Source of the DNA: Gaetbulibacter_B jejuensis
GTDB lineage: Bacteria > Bacteroidota > Bacteroidia > Flavobacteriales > Flavobacteriaceae
DNA length: 64,000 bases
Assembly: GCF_039524015.1 (NCBI RefSeq)
Contig: NZ_BAAAGF010000002.1
Span: 496,001 to 560,000, forward strand
Direction of reading: 5' to 3'
Made by a program: the position numbers and the translations under genes. The first letter of the stretch is position 1. Each line of letters opens with the position of its first letter. Shown here piece after piece: positions 24,303-31,886 of the stretch. Below the pieces are notes generated by a model. That model made no database searches. It was given only the letters and a program-made list of their open reading frames with translations, and was not told the DNA's origin.

Positions 24303-24827
24303 TTAATAGTTTTCTTGTAACTGTTTTGTGTGGTGCTCTACATGATAAGCAGTCCACATTATTATTTCTCGTAATGGCATTTTTCCCATTAAGGGATGAG
24401 GCAAAATAAGTGTATCTAAATGTTTGTCAGATAACTTTCGAGTCTTGTATTGTAGTTTTTTGTTTTCAACCTGTAAGCGGTTTAAAATGTAGTTTTTGTC
24501 TTTTAGTAAAGGAACTTTCATATTTTTTGATGGACCATAAACGATACCTTTAGACTCTTGCAATCGCTCTTGGTATCTATTTACAACAGTTGCGTAATCT
24601 CTCACAGCTCTATTAGCTGTTCCAAACCGATATTTTATAATAAACTTAGGAAGACTTAACGCATCGTTAAGAGGTTTTATGCTTTGAAGTAAATGTAATG
24701 CTTGCTGGCCAGAAGTCCATTTTCCTTCAGGACCTTGCTGCCATTTTTCATCATCTTGAGAACTTAACACATCAATTAAAATCTGATGCTTCGATTCTAA
24801 AAGTTCAGCAATGCTTTCCTTATCCAT
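24303..24827 (-). CDS. DinB-family (DUF1569-like) protein
   Basis: 174 residues predicted as a four-helix bundle. The spaced histidines of the DinB/YfiT metal site are visible in GQQALHLLQSIKP and IIMWTAYHVEHHTKQLQ. Family members include thiol-dependent transferases and many uncharacterised proteins; no activity can be assigned here. Soluble, with no signal peptide. Confidence 0.8.
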   Translation of the reverse strand: MDKESIAELLESKHQILIDVLSSQDDEKWQQGPEGKWTSGQQALHLLQSIKPLNDALSLPKFIIKYRFGTANRAVRDYATVVNRYQERLQESKGIVYGPSKNMKVPLLKDKNYILNRLQVENKKLQYKTRKLSDKHLDTLILPHPLMGKMPLREIIMWTAYHVEHHTKQLQENY

Positions 24828-24864
24828 AAATTGTGATCATTTTCATTGAAAAGATACACAATTT

Positions 24865-25620
24865 TTAGTCTTCTTTAGCGACTTTCTTATCTTTTTTGTA
24901 GATAGGTATTAGGTAAGAGATATTGTATCCAAACCCTATTCCAAAACGTCCGCTGTCATAGGTTCGGTTAAATCCAGGAATGTAAAGATTTTCAAAATCG
25001 CTAGGTGCATTTTCGCTTACTAACCCTTTTAATTGAAGGTTTAATCCAACATATAAATTGTTTAAAGTTTCGGCTTTAATACCAATAATAAGTTCAGCCC
25101 AAATAGCTGACAAACCATCAAACTCTTTAGTATCTGAAGGAGAAAAAGGCTCATTCCAGTATTGGTCAGGATTGTAAATGGTGTAATTGTTTAATGTTTG
25201 ACTAAAGGAGCTTACTCCAGCTCTAAGTCCACCATAAATCATATTTTCCATGTCTAACCAGTTTAGGTACATGTTGTAATCAACTCCAGCTTTAAAGTAA
25301 CTTCCTTTTGAAGTGACATCGAGGTAATCAGTAACTAAGTTGTTTTCTTCAGTACCAAGCTCTCCTGCTAGATAAAGTCTTTTGGTAAGTCTGTAATCGG
25401 CATTTATTTCAAACCCAGTATAATCGTCATCTAAAAAAGAACGCACAGGTTTGCTAAGGTCTATACCTAGTCTCAATCCATATTTTTGTTTAAAAACAAG
25501 AGTGTCATTAGATGTTTCGCTGTCTTCTTGTTCACTTGTATTTTGCGAAAATGATGTTATGGAGCATAACATCAAAAATACCAGACTAATGATAGATATT
25601 GATGTGTGCTGCTTTTTCAT
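24865..25620 (-). CDS. DUF6048 family outer-membrane-type protein
   Basis: 251 residues from the ATG at 25620; a TTG two codons upstream is less likely. After a signal peptide (ISIISLVFLMLCSITSFSQ) the sequence alternates polar and hydrophobic residues in YGLRLGIDLSKPVRSFLDDD and similar strands, ending in FGIGFGYNISYLIPIYKKD, as in a small outer-membrane beta barrel. It is recognised as DUF6048. The start lies inside the end of the DUF6452 gene, and the two normally occur together beside the RNA methyltransferase RlmD in flavobacteria, as here. Function unknown. Confidence 0.78.
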   Translation of the reverse strand: MKKQHTSISIISLVFLMLCSITSFSQNTSEQEDSETSNDTLVFKQKYGLRLGIDLSKPVRSFLDDDYTGFEINADYRLTKRLYLAGELGTEENNLVTDYLDVTSKGSYFKAGVDYNMYLNWLDMENMIYGGLRAGVSSFSQTLNNYTIYNPDQYWNEPFSPSDTKEFDGLSAIWAELIIGIKAETLNNLYVGLNLQLKGLVSENAPSDFENLYIPGFNRTYDSGRFGIGFGYNISYLIPIYKKDKKVAKED

Positions 25621-26110
25621 CTTCAATTGTAGTGTTTACGGTTAATGCGTTTATAATCCATACGTCATCGTCATCGGCTTCAATGACGTCAATTTCAGTA
25701 CCTGCAAATATACTTTTATAACCACAAGCTCTTGATACGTATATAAATTCTGGTGTGTAACTTACTTCAATAACATCAGTATTTGAAGCGTTACTATCGT
25801 TACCATTAGTGTCGTAGTCGGTGTCTTTTTTTAATTCAAAGAAAGTAGAAATGGTTTCACCTTCGTTTTGAAACCTTAGCGGTAAGAGTATAGAGTCAGT
25901 AGTTGTGCTAGAAACAATTTCATCTTCGACACCTTGACCAGTAACAGTAAGTTGTCTTACGCTTTTTGGTTCATCAGTATCATTAACGTCATAAAAACGT
26001 ATGATTAAATGTGGCGTTGTTGCTGTTGCTTCAGAACAAATATCATCTCTTTCGCAGCCTAAAAATAGGACAGCAATTAAAAAGACTAAGGCGCTAATTT
26101 TTTTTATCAT
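25586..26110 (-). CDS. DUF6452 family lipoprotein
   Basis: 174 residues. The N-terminus MIKKISALVFLIAVLFLGCE is a lipoprotein signal with cysteine in the lipobox LFLGC. Mature part: a compact beta domain beginning TPHLIIRFYDVNDTDEPKSV. This is the DUF6452 family, conserved in flavobacteria. It overlaps the downstream DUF6048 gene by 35 nt in another frame, which implies translational coupling and probably joint function in the envelope. The 52-nt gap to the RlmD-like gene suggests one transcript starting upstream of it. Confidence 0.78.
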   Translation of the reverse strand: MIKKISALVFLIAVLFLGCERDDICSEATATTPHLIIRFYDVNDTDEPKSVRQLTVTGQGVEDEIVSSTTTDSILLPLRFQNEGETISTFFELKKDTDYDTNGNDSNASNTDVIEVSYTPEFIYVSRACGYKSIFAGTEIDVIEADDDDVWIINALTVNTTIEDEKAAHINIYH

Positions 26111-26161
26111 TATAATTTTTCTTTTTTCAGTGATAGTCTACACAAGATTTTTTGTAATAGC

Positions 26162-27613
26162 TTACTTTTCAAATAAAACCACAGTCTCAATATGTGCTGT
26201 ATGTGGAAATTGATCCACAAGACTAAGCTTTTTTATTTCATATCCTGACTGCATTAATTGCTCAGTATCTCTAGCTTGTGTGGCTGGATTGCAAGATACA
26301 TAAACCAAACGTTCTGCGCCTAGGTTTATTATTTTATTTAAAGTTTTTGGCGCAATACCAGCTCTAGCAGGATCTAAGATAATGGTTCTTATTTTGTTTT
26401 TAAACTCAGGATGCTCGGTTAAGAATTTACCAACATCAGCAGCATAAAATTCTAAGCCTTTAATGTTGTTTCGTTTAGCATTTTCTTTAGCATCTGCAAT
26501 GGCTGAAGCTACAATATCTACACCAACAATTTTAGCATTGTTGGATTTGCTAGCAACTATTTGTCCTATGGTTCCTGTACCACAAAATAAATCTAAAACA
26601 ACGGTATTGTCTATAGCGTCTTTATTTTCTAAAGCATAATCAACTACTTTAGAGTATAGTTTTTCAGCACATTTTGGGTTGGTTTGAAAGAAGCTTTTCA
26701 TGCTAATTTCAAAATTAAGACCTAGTAGTTCTTCAACTATTTTGTCTTCACCATAAACTAAGCTTATGCTTCCAGTGGTAGCAATGGTTCTATCTCCAAT
26801 TTCGTCATTAATGGTATGTAATAAACCAGCAACTCTATCTCCAAACAATTCTACTAAATAATTGGCAAATGCATCTAAATCAAATTGGTCTAAATCATAA
26901 GAAGTAGTCACTAAATTGAATAGCAGCTTATTGGTTTTATAGGATTTTCTTACCACGAAAAAGCGGAAAAACCCTTCTTTTTTAGGAGCATGCCATGGTG
27001 CTAATCCTGTATTTTCGCAATATGCTCTAATGTCTTTAAGGTGGTTTTCTAACTGCGCATCGAATAAACCAGAATCGCTATTTAAGTTATCACCACACCA
27101 CCAAAGACCACGACGTTTAAATCCAAGTGTAAACTCGTCTACGTCAGTTTTAGCTTCACGATTATAACCAATAGCTGAAAAGCCATATTCCATTTTATTA
27201 CGATAATGAAATGTATTAGGTGAACTTACAAACTCATCAAACTTGCTTTCAATATCTTTTACTTTTCCAATACGCTTAAAAAGTTCTAATGTACTTTGCG
27301 TTTTATAGTCGTGCTGTTTGTCTATTGGCAGCTGAATATAAGGTGCACCAGGAATATCTTGATAAGGGGTTTCTACTTCATCTTCAGAAGGTTTTAAAAC
27401 ATCAAGCAGCTTACATTCGGCGTATTTTTTACTCGATTTTTTAACCTGAGCTTTCACTAACTGACCAGGTAAAGTATTAGGCACAAAAACAACAAACTCA
27501 CCATGTTCATTTCTAATACGTCCTATACCTTTACCACCAAAAGCATAATCTTCTATTAAGATATCTATCGTTTCGCCACGTTTTACAAACTTATTGCGTT
27601 CTCGTCTTGCCAT
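26162..27613 (-). CDS. rlmD: 23S rRNA (uracil-1939-C5)-methyltransferase RlmD-like
   Basis: 483 residues. An N-terminal TRAM domain (ETIDILIEDYAFGGKGIGRI) leads into a TrmA/RumA-type catalytic domain: VLDLFCGTGTIGQIVA binds SAM, IILDPARAGI is the DPPR-like motif and VYVSCNPATQARD holds the catalytic cysteine. It methylates uracil C5 in rRNA; assignment to U1939 rather than another uracil rests on similarity only. The iron-sulfur cysteines typical of E. coli RlmD are not obvious in the N-terminal part, so RlmCD-type specificity is possible. Confidence 0.88.
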   Translation of the reverse strand: MARRERNKFVKRGETIDILIEDYAFGGKGIGRIRNEHGEFVVFVPNTLPGQLVKAQVKKSSKKYAECKLLDVLKPSEDEVETPYQDIPGAPYIQLPIDKQHDYKTQSTLELFKRIGKVKDIESKFDEFVSSPNTFHYRNKMEYGFSAIGYNREAKTDVDEFTLGFKRRGLWWCGDNLNSDSGLFDAQLENHLKDIRAYCENTGLAPWHAPKKEGFFRFFVVRKSYKTNKLLFNLVTTSYDLDQFDLDAFANYLVELFGDRVAGLLHTINDEIGDRTIATTGSISLVYGEDKIVEELLGLNFEISMKSFFQTNPKCAEKLYSKVVDYALENKDAIDNTVVLDLFCGTGTIGQIVASKSNNAKIVGVDIVASAIADAKENAKRNNIKGLEFYAADVGKFLTEHPEFKNKIRTIILDPARAGIAPKTLNKIINLGAERLVYVSCNPATQARDTEQLMQSGYEIKKLSLVDQFPHTAHIETVVLFEK

Positions 27614-27632
27614 GTACTTAAAATTTTGATTG

Positions 27633-27640
27633 CAAAGATA
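27633..27640 (-). promoter_or_regulatory. Candidate -7 element for the RlmD-like gene
   Basis: TATCTTTG on the minus strand matches TANNTTTG and lies 19 nt upstream of the start codon. No TTG is found at the usual distance upstream. Confidence 0.45.
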
Positions 27641-27713
27641 GTGGCATTTTATAAAATTCTACACTTAAAATTGATAGTGATTATTTATAAATCGTGCAGA
27701 AATTACTAAATTT

Positions 27714-27843
27714 ACATCCTCTAGGGATGATTTCTCTCCCACGCTGCTTTTTCTAAGCGTCACCATAACTTCAAAAATGGTTGCGCAACGCTTATGAAAG
27801 AATAAAGGTAGAGCAGGAATGGTTATTTTTTCACAATTAAAAT
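27714..27843 (+). ncRNA. Structured leader (candidate cis-regulatory RNA) of the ornithine aminotransferase gene
   Basis: The 130 nt before the start codon can fold into several helices: CATCC/GGATG (27715-27719, 27725-27729), ACGCT/AGCGT (27741-27745, 27756-27760) and ACCAT/ATGGT (27762-27766, 27777-27781). AAGCGT (27755-27760) can instead pair with ACGCTT (27788-27793), so two helices are mutually exclusive. A short ORF MVAQRL lies at 27777-27797. I do not recognise an Rfam class. The leader is unusually long for this region. Confidence 0.4.
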
Positions 27844-27852
27844 TTTTTTAAA

Positions 27853-29097
27853 ATGGCTGTTTTAGACCAATTAACATCGCAACAAGCGATAGATTTAGAA
27901 AACAAGTATGGTGCACACAATTACCATCCGTTACCTGTAGTGTTGAGTAGAGGAGAAGGTGTCCATGTTTGGGATGTAGAGGGTAAGCAATATTATGATT
28001 TTTTATCGGCTTACTCAGCAGTTAACCAAGGACATTGTCACCCAAAAATTGTAGATGCCATGGTATCACAAGCAAAAACATTAACCTTAACTTCTAGAGC
28101 GTTTTATAACGATATGCTAGGAAAGTATGAGCAGTATGCAACTGAGATGTTTGGGTTTGATAAATTGTTGCCAATGAATACAGGAGCTGAAGCTGTTGAA
28201 ACGGCTTTAAAGCTTTGTAGAAAATGGGCTTATGAAGTAAAAGGTATTTCAGAAAACGATGCTGAAATTATTGTTTGCGAAAACAATTTCCATGGAAGAA
28301 CAACTACAATTATCTCGTTTAGTAACGATCCTGTAGCACGTAAAAACTTTGGACCTTATACTAAAGGGTTTATAAAAATTGAATACGATAATCTAGAAGC
28401 TTTAGAAACTGCTTTAAAAAACAATCCTAACGTAGCAGGTTTTATGGTTGAGCCAATACAAGGAGAAGCAGGAGTTTATGTGCCAAGTGAAGGATATTTA
28501 GCCAAAGCAAAGGCGTTATGTGAAGCTCATGGTGTGCTTTTTATTGCAGATGAAGTACAAACTGGTATTGCTAGAACAGGAAAGTTGTTAGCTGTAGACC
28601 ATGAAAATGTAAAACCAGATGTGTTAATTCTTGGTAAAGCATTATCTGGAGGTGCTTATCCTGTTTCGGCTGTGTTAGCAAACGATAACATTATGAATGT
28701 GATTAAACCAGGAAACCACGGAAGTACTTTTGGTGGTAATCCTGTTGCTGCTGCTGTTGCTATTGCTGCTTTAGAAGTGGTTAAAGACGAGAAGCTAGCT
28801 GAAAATGCTGAAATATTAGGACAATTATTCCGTGAGGAAATGAATAAATACATAGAAACAAGTTCTACCGTTAATTTAGTAAGAGGAAAAGGATTGCTAA
28901 ATGCTATTGTTATAAATGATGATGAAGATAGCGATACAGCTTGGAATATTTGTTTGGCATTAAGAGATAATGGTCTTTTAGCTAAACCAACACATGGTAA
29001 CATTATTAGATTTGCACCACCTTTAGTAATGAACAAGGAGCAACTGTTAGACTGTGTGTCAATTATAACAAAGACATTAAAACAATTTGAAAACTAA
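27853..29097 (+). CDS. rocD: Ornithine--oxo-acid transaminase
   Basis: 414 residues, family length. A PLP-dependent class III aminotransferase that converts ornithine and 2-oxoglutarate to glutamate semialdehyde and glutamate, linking arginine and proline metabolism. Visible: YYDFLSAYSAVNQGHCHPKI, NTGAEAVETALKLCRKWAYE, GEAGVYVPSEGY, the FIADEVQTGIARTG cofactor Asp and the PLP lysine in ILGKALSGGAYPVSAVLAND. The N-terminal NKYGAHNYHPLPVVLSRGEG is typical of RocD. It is preceded by a structured leader and followed by a DUF5362-type gene and a terminator. Confidence 0.94.
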   Translation: MAVLDQLTSQQAIDLENKYGAHNYHPLPVVLSRGEGVHVWDVEGKQYYDFLSAYSAVNQGHCHPKIVDAMVSQAKTLTLTSRAFYNDMLGKYEQYATEMFGFDKLLPMNTGAEAVETALKLCRKWAYEVKGISENDAEIIVCENNFHGRTTTIISFSNDPVARKNFGPYTKGFIKIEYDNLEALETALKNNPNVAGFMVEPIQGEAGVYVPSEGYLAKAKALCEAHGVLFIADEVQTGIARTGKLLAVDHENVKPDVLILGKALSGGAYPVSAVLANDNIMNVIKPGNHGSTFGGNPVAAAVAIAALEVVKDEKLAENAEILGQLFREEMNKYIETSSTVNLVRGKGLLNAIVINDDEDSDTAWNICLALRDNGLLAKPTHGNIIRFAPPLVMNKEQLLDCVSIITKTLKQFEN

Positions 29098-29101
29098 ATT
29101 T

Positions 29102-29551
29102 ATGGAACAACAATCGGCTTTTAAAAGCTTTGAACTAGACGTTAATCAAGAGATTATTGGTTATTTAAAAGAAACATCTAAATGGTCTTATATTTTATCA
29201 ATATTAGGATTTGTAGGAATAGGTTTTATGCTTATTGGAGCATTGATTATGGCCATTTCAGGAGGCATTGCAAACAGTGGATTTGATGGAGCGTATGGAG
29301 CAGGATACGCTGTTGGTGTAGCGTTTGTATATGTTGTTTTAGCGCTTGTTTATTTGTTTCCTGTGTTATACTTATTTAGGTTTTCTAAAAACATGAAAAG
29401 TGCGTTAAGACTAAGCAATAATCAGGACTTTAAAAAGGCGTTTGCAAACCTAAAATCTCACTATAAGTTTATCGGGATTTTTACTATTGTAGTTATTTCT
29501 TTATACGCTTTAATTTTAATAGGAGCAATAGTTGGAGCTTCCTTATTTTAA
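29102..29551 (+). CDS. DUF5362-type small membrane protein
   Basis: 149 residues from the ATG at 29102; a TTG at 29087 lies inside the rocD 3' end and is less likely. Three membrane helices: ILSILGFVGIGFMLIGALIM, a glycine-rich loop then VGVAFVYVVLALVYLFPVLY, and IGIFTIVVISLYALILIGAI near the C-terminus. The preceding TSKW and the LRFSKNMKSALRLSNNQDFK connector match DUF5362 as I recall it. Function unknown; it starts 4 nt after the rocD stop, so it is co-transcribed with it. Confidence 0.72.
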   Translation: MEQQSAFKSFELDVNQEIIGYLKETSKWSYILSILGFVGIGFMLIGALIMAISGGIANSGFDGAYGAGYAVGVAFVYVVLALVYLFPVLYLFRFSKNMKSALRLSNNQDFKKAFANLKSHYKFIGIFTIVVISLYALILIGAIVGASLF

Positions 29552-29572
29552 AAACTGACATTAATTTATAAG

Positions 29573-29604
29573 AAAAAAAGCAACCATTTGGTTGCTTTTT
29601 TTTT
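29573..29604. terminator. Bidirectional terminator
   Basis: AAGCAACC / GGTTGCTT (29578-29585, 29590-29597) with an ATTT loop, A tract on the left and T tract on the right. It serves the rocD transcript and the convergent DUF2752 gene. The terminator at 30322-30345 has the same loop and nearly the same stem. Confidence 0.85.
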
Positions 29605-29605
29605 G

Positions 29606-30019
29606 TTAAGGTGCTAACTCGGTAAACGGAAAAACACTAATATTTCTAAGTATCCAAAACAGAATAACAATTACTAAAATTACTTTTGTAGTAATTGGTT
29701 TATGAGTTAGGTTTTTATAGGTTGTTGTGGTGAACTTGTTAAGCAAAAATAAGATAGACTGATACCCTAAAACTACAAATAGAAGAAGTATTAGATAGTT
29801 GTGTCTTATACCTTCAATAATTTCGCCATTAATTAACTTGTGTATTGCTCTTTGACTACCACAACCAGGACAGAAAATACCTGTGAGAGCATAAAAAGGA
29901 CATTTAGGAAAAAAAGCGTGGTTAGACGGATTCCAAAAAAAATATAGTGATAGCATTCCTAAAAATACTATCACTATAATTGTATATACTATTATTTTTT
30001 TTGACTTAGTAACCACCAT
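29606..30019 (-). CDS. DUF2752 family membrane protein
   Basis: 137 residues from the ATG at 30019; a TTG at 30049 further upstream would overlap the CD225 gene more deeply. Helices: IIVYTIIVIVFLGMLSLYFF, YLILLLFVVLGYQSILFLL and VILVIVILFWILRNISVF. The hallmark is FCPGCGSQRAIHKLINGEII, the conserved CPxCGxxR-type motif of DUF2752, with cysteines likely facing the cytoplasm or membrane surface. It overlaps the CD225 gene by 14 nt. Function unknown. Confidence 0.78.
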   Translation of the reverse strand: MVVTKSKKIIVYTIIVIVFLGMLSLYFFWNPSNHAFFPKCPFYALTGIFCPGCGSQRAIHKLINGEIIEGIRHNYLILLLFVVLGYQSILFLLNKFTTTTYKNLTHKPITTKVILVIVILFWILRNISVFPFTELAP

Positions 30020-30281
30020 TAGCAATTGCTCCAAGCATTGCAACTCCAAAGATTAAAATATAAAGTAACCATCCTACAAGTGCAATAACCACAGAAACAA
30101 TTCCCCAAGTTTTTGCATTCTTAGAAGCACGTACTGCTTCATCATACTTTCCATCTTCATATAATGAATTAACTTTTGTAGCGTAAATAATGCTCACAAT
30201 ACCAGAAGGTAAACAGCATAAAATGGTACTTATTATAGCTAAGGCTAAGTAACTATTAGGTCTTGTAGGTTTTTGTTCCAT
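30006..30281 (-). CDS. CD225/dispanin-family membrane protein
   Basis: 91 residues. The family is the one that contains eukaryotic IFITM proteins. Features: NSYLALAIISTILCCLPSGI (helix with the CCLPxG motif), SIIYATKVNSLYEDGKYDEA (the intracellular loop) and AVRASKNAKTWGIVSVVIAL (second helix). These are the conserved CD225 core elements. Bacterial members have no settled function. It sits among three other tiny membrane proteins and overlaps the DUF2752 gene downstream. Confidence 0.85.
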   Translation of the reverse strand: MEQKPTRPNSYLALAIISTILCCLPSGIVSIIYATKVNSLYEDGKYDEAVRASKNAKTWGIVSVVIALVGWLLYILIFGVAMLGAIANGGY

Positions 30282-30321
30282 GTAATAATTTTTTGTTTAG
30301 TTAGTGTTCAAATGTAATAAA

Positions 30322-30345
30322 AAAAGCGACCATTTGGTCGCTTTT
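30322..30345 (-). terminator. Terminator after the CCC-motif gene
   Basis: AAAAGCGACC / GGTCGCTTTT (30322-30331, 30336-30345) with loop ATTT; 5 nt after the stop on the minus strand. Same loop as the terminator at 29573-29604. Confidence 0.85.
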
Positions 30346-30350
30346 CTCAT

Positions 30351-30683
30351 TTATTGATTTTGTTGTTGGTACTGTTCCATCATTTCTCTGGACTGTTCCA
30401 TCATCTCATCCCAACCAACTGTTGAAATTCGGTATATAGTAAAAATTAAGTATGCTATATTTATTATTAGTATTACCATTGCTACAATTTTGGCAGTGTT
30501 CATAGCTTTAACACTATCATGATCGTAGTTTTCAGGGGCTGCTTGCGCTTGCTTTAATTTACTTTGAGCAATAAAAAAAGCAATACCAGCAAGGATAAAT
30601 CCTGAACCTCCTATGCAGCAGCATAGTAATCCTAGAATTGCTAATACATAAACAATAGTTGGGTTGAGTTTTTGTTGTTCCAT
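30351..30683 (-). CDS. CCC-motif small membrane protein
   Basis: 110 residues. The opening MEQQKLNPTIVYVLAILGLL is followed by the CCCIGGSGFILAGIAFFIA segment that names the family, a charged loop and a second helix (IVAMVILIINIAYLIFTIY). The C-terminus is rich in Met, Glu and Gln. The layout resembles CD225 proteins, but the motif differs. Function unknown. It lies between the CD225 gene and a second DUF2752 gene, all on one strand. Confidence 0.72.
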   Translation of the reverse strand: MEQQKLNPTIVYVLAILGLLCCCIGGSGFILAGIAFFIAQSKLKQAQAAPENYDHDSVKAMNTAKIVAMVILIINIAYLIFTIYRISTVGWDEMMEQSREMMEQYQQQNQ

Positions 30684-30697
30684 AATTTTAGTTTTGA

Positions 30698-30979
30698 TTA
30701 GATTATTTTTAGTAAAAAGTTACCTACAATAATAACAATGTTAATGATTACCAATGTAAGAATAATTTTTTGAGAAATTTCATAAATCTTAAGCGCATTT
30801 ACTATTAGCATCCCAAAAAGGAGTATAAGTGTATAAATAGCAGGATACATAAAAAATGCACCAATAAAGTCGCCTTCAAGAATAAGCGCAACCGATCGTT
30901 GCATGCCACAACCCATACACTCAAAGCCAAACAACTTTTTGTTTAAGCAAGGTAACATATAGTCTTCGTATTGCGACAT
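30698..30979 (-). CDS. DUF2752 family membrane protein, short copy
   Basis: 93 residues. The conserved motif appears as FECMGCGMQRSVALILEGDF near the start (about 18-37), followed by two helices (AIYTLILLFGMLIVNAL and IILTLVIINIVIIVGNFLL). It is a second, shorter DUF2752 protein within 1 kb of the first, so the two may be diverged duplicates. It heads the minus-strand run of small membrane genes and ends 15 nt before the CCC-motif gene. Confidence 0.75.
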   Translation of the reverse strand: MSQYEDYMLPCLNKKLFGFECMGCGMQRSVALILEGDFIGAFFMYPAIYTLILLFGMLIVNALKIYEISQKIILTLVIINIVIIVGNFLLKII

Positions 30980-31054
30980 GGTACTGTTTTAGTTCTTACA
31001 AATGTAAAAAAAGTTAAAAATGAAACTAAGGTTTCTTTGTTTTTTAGTGAAAAT

Positions 31055-31085
31055 TTGAACGATTTAGCATAATGCTTTACTTTTG
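31055..31085 (+). promoter_or_regulatory. Bacteroidota-type promoter (TTG-N20-TACTTTTG)
   Basis: TTG at 31055-31057, a 20-nt spacer and TACTTTTG at 31078-31085 fit the consensus exactly. It drives the small membrane gene at 31129 and probably the Smr gene behind it. Because the -7 box overlaps any start at 31072, it supports the 31129 start. Confidence 0.7.
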
Positions 31086-31128
31086 TATCTATTACTTTAT
31101 AGATAACGTATTTTTAATAGTCAAACAC

Positions 31129-31335
31129 ATGAGTTTATCAAGAACCATAAATTTTATTTTGATTTTATCTGGCGGAATTATTGCAATTTATGCCAAAGCA
31201 GGTGATGGACAAAGTGTTTATTTGCTAATGGCAGGAATTGTACTATTAATGATGGGTATTTACAGGACTTCCCGAAATATTCCTAGTAAATATAAAAACG
31301 ATGACACTAACGACTCTGATAATGATACTGCATAA
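31129..31335 (+). CDS. Small two-helix membrane protein
   Basis: 68 residues from the ATG at 31129, chosen because an upstream in-frame start at 31072 lies within the promoter. Two hydrophobic helices (TINFILILSGGIIAIYAKAG and SVYLLMAGIVLLMMGIYRTS) are followed by an acidic, Asn/Asp-rich tail (KNDDTNDSDNDTA). I recognise no family. The stop overlaps the next start by one nt (ATAATG), so it is coupled to the Smr gene. Confidence 0.7.
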   Translation: MSLSRTINFILILSGGIIAIYAKAGDGQSVYLLMAGIVLLMMGIYRTSRNIPSKYKNDDTNDSDNDTA

Positions 31336-31886
31336 TGAAATTTAAAAAAGGCGATAAAGTTTCAGTATTAGATGAAGACATTTCTGGTGTTGTTTTAAAA
31401 ACTTCAGATGCACAAGTGAGTATTGAAACTCCTGATGGTTTTGTGTTTGAATTTCCTGCAAGCGAACTTATAAAAACTGATGCTTCAATACAATCTGAAT
31501 TGTTTTCTACACAAAGTGCTAGTGCTGTTATTCAAGAAAAAGAGCAGCAACAAAGACGAAAGCTTCCTAAGATAAAGCCTAAAGAGCGTAATAATCCTGC
31601 TATGGAAGTTGATCTTCACATACACAAGCTTACTGATCATGACTCTAGAATGACTAGTCATGAAAAGTTAACTTTACAGTTAGATACAGCTCAACGACAA
31701 CTAGAATTTGCAATAAAAAAGCGAATTCAAAAAATAGTATTTATTCATGGCGTAGGAGAAGGCGTTCTAAAAATGGAATTAGAAACATTGTTTCGACGCT
31801 ATGACAACATCAAATTTTACGACGCAGACTACAAAAAATACGGTTTAGGAGCTACTGAGGTTTATATTTACCAAAACGTGAATTAG
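31335..31886 (+). CDS. DUF2027/Smr domain protein (MutS2-like Smr)
   Basis: 183 residues. The N-terminal KFKKGDKVSVLDEDISGVVL is a small beta domain as in DUF2027 proteins. The C-terminal half is an Smr domain: VDLHIHKLT and IVFIHGVGEGVLKMEL (HGxGxGxL motif), then YGLGATEVYI. Smr domains are nicking nucleases or RNA-binding modules in MutS2 and ribosome-rescue factors. The target is unknown here. Its stop interlocks with that of the convergent gene (TTAG). Confidence 0.85.
   Translation: MKFKKGDKVSVLDEDISGVVLKTSDAQVSIETPDGFVFEFPASELIKTDASIQSELFSTQSASAVIQEKEQQQRRKLPKIKPKERNNPAMEVDLHIHKLTDHDSRMTSHEKLTLQLDTAQRQLEFAIKKRIQKIVFIHGVGEGVLKMELETLFRRYDNIKFYDADYKKYGLGATEVYIYQNVN

Noticed and set aside
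27805..27816. GGTAGAGCAG-like word resembling a tRNA D-arm
   Set aside because: No acceptor stem, anticodon arm or T-arm (GGTTCGA) is nearby, so this is not a tRNA.
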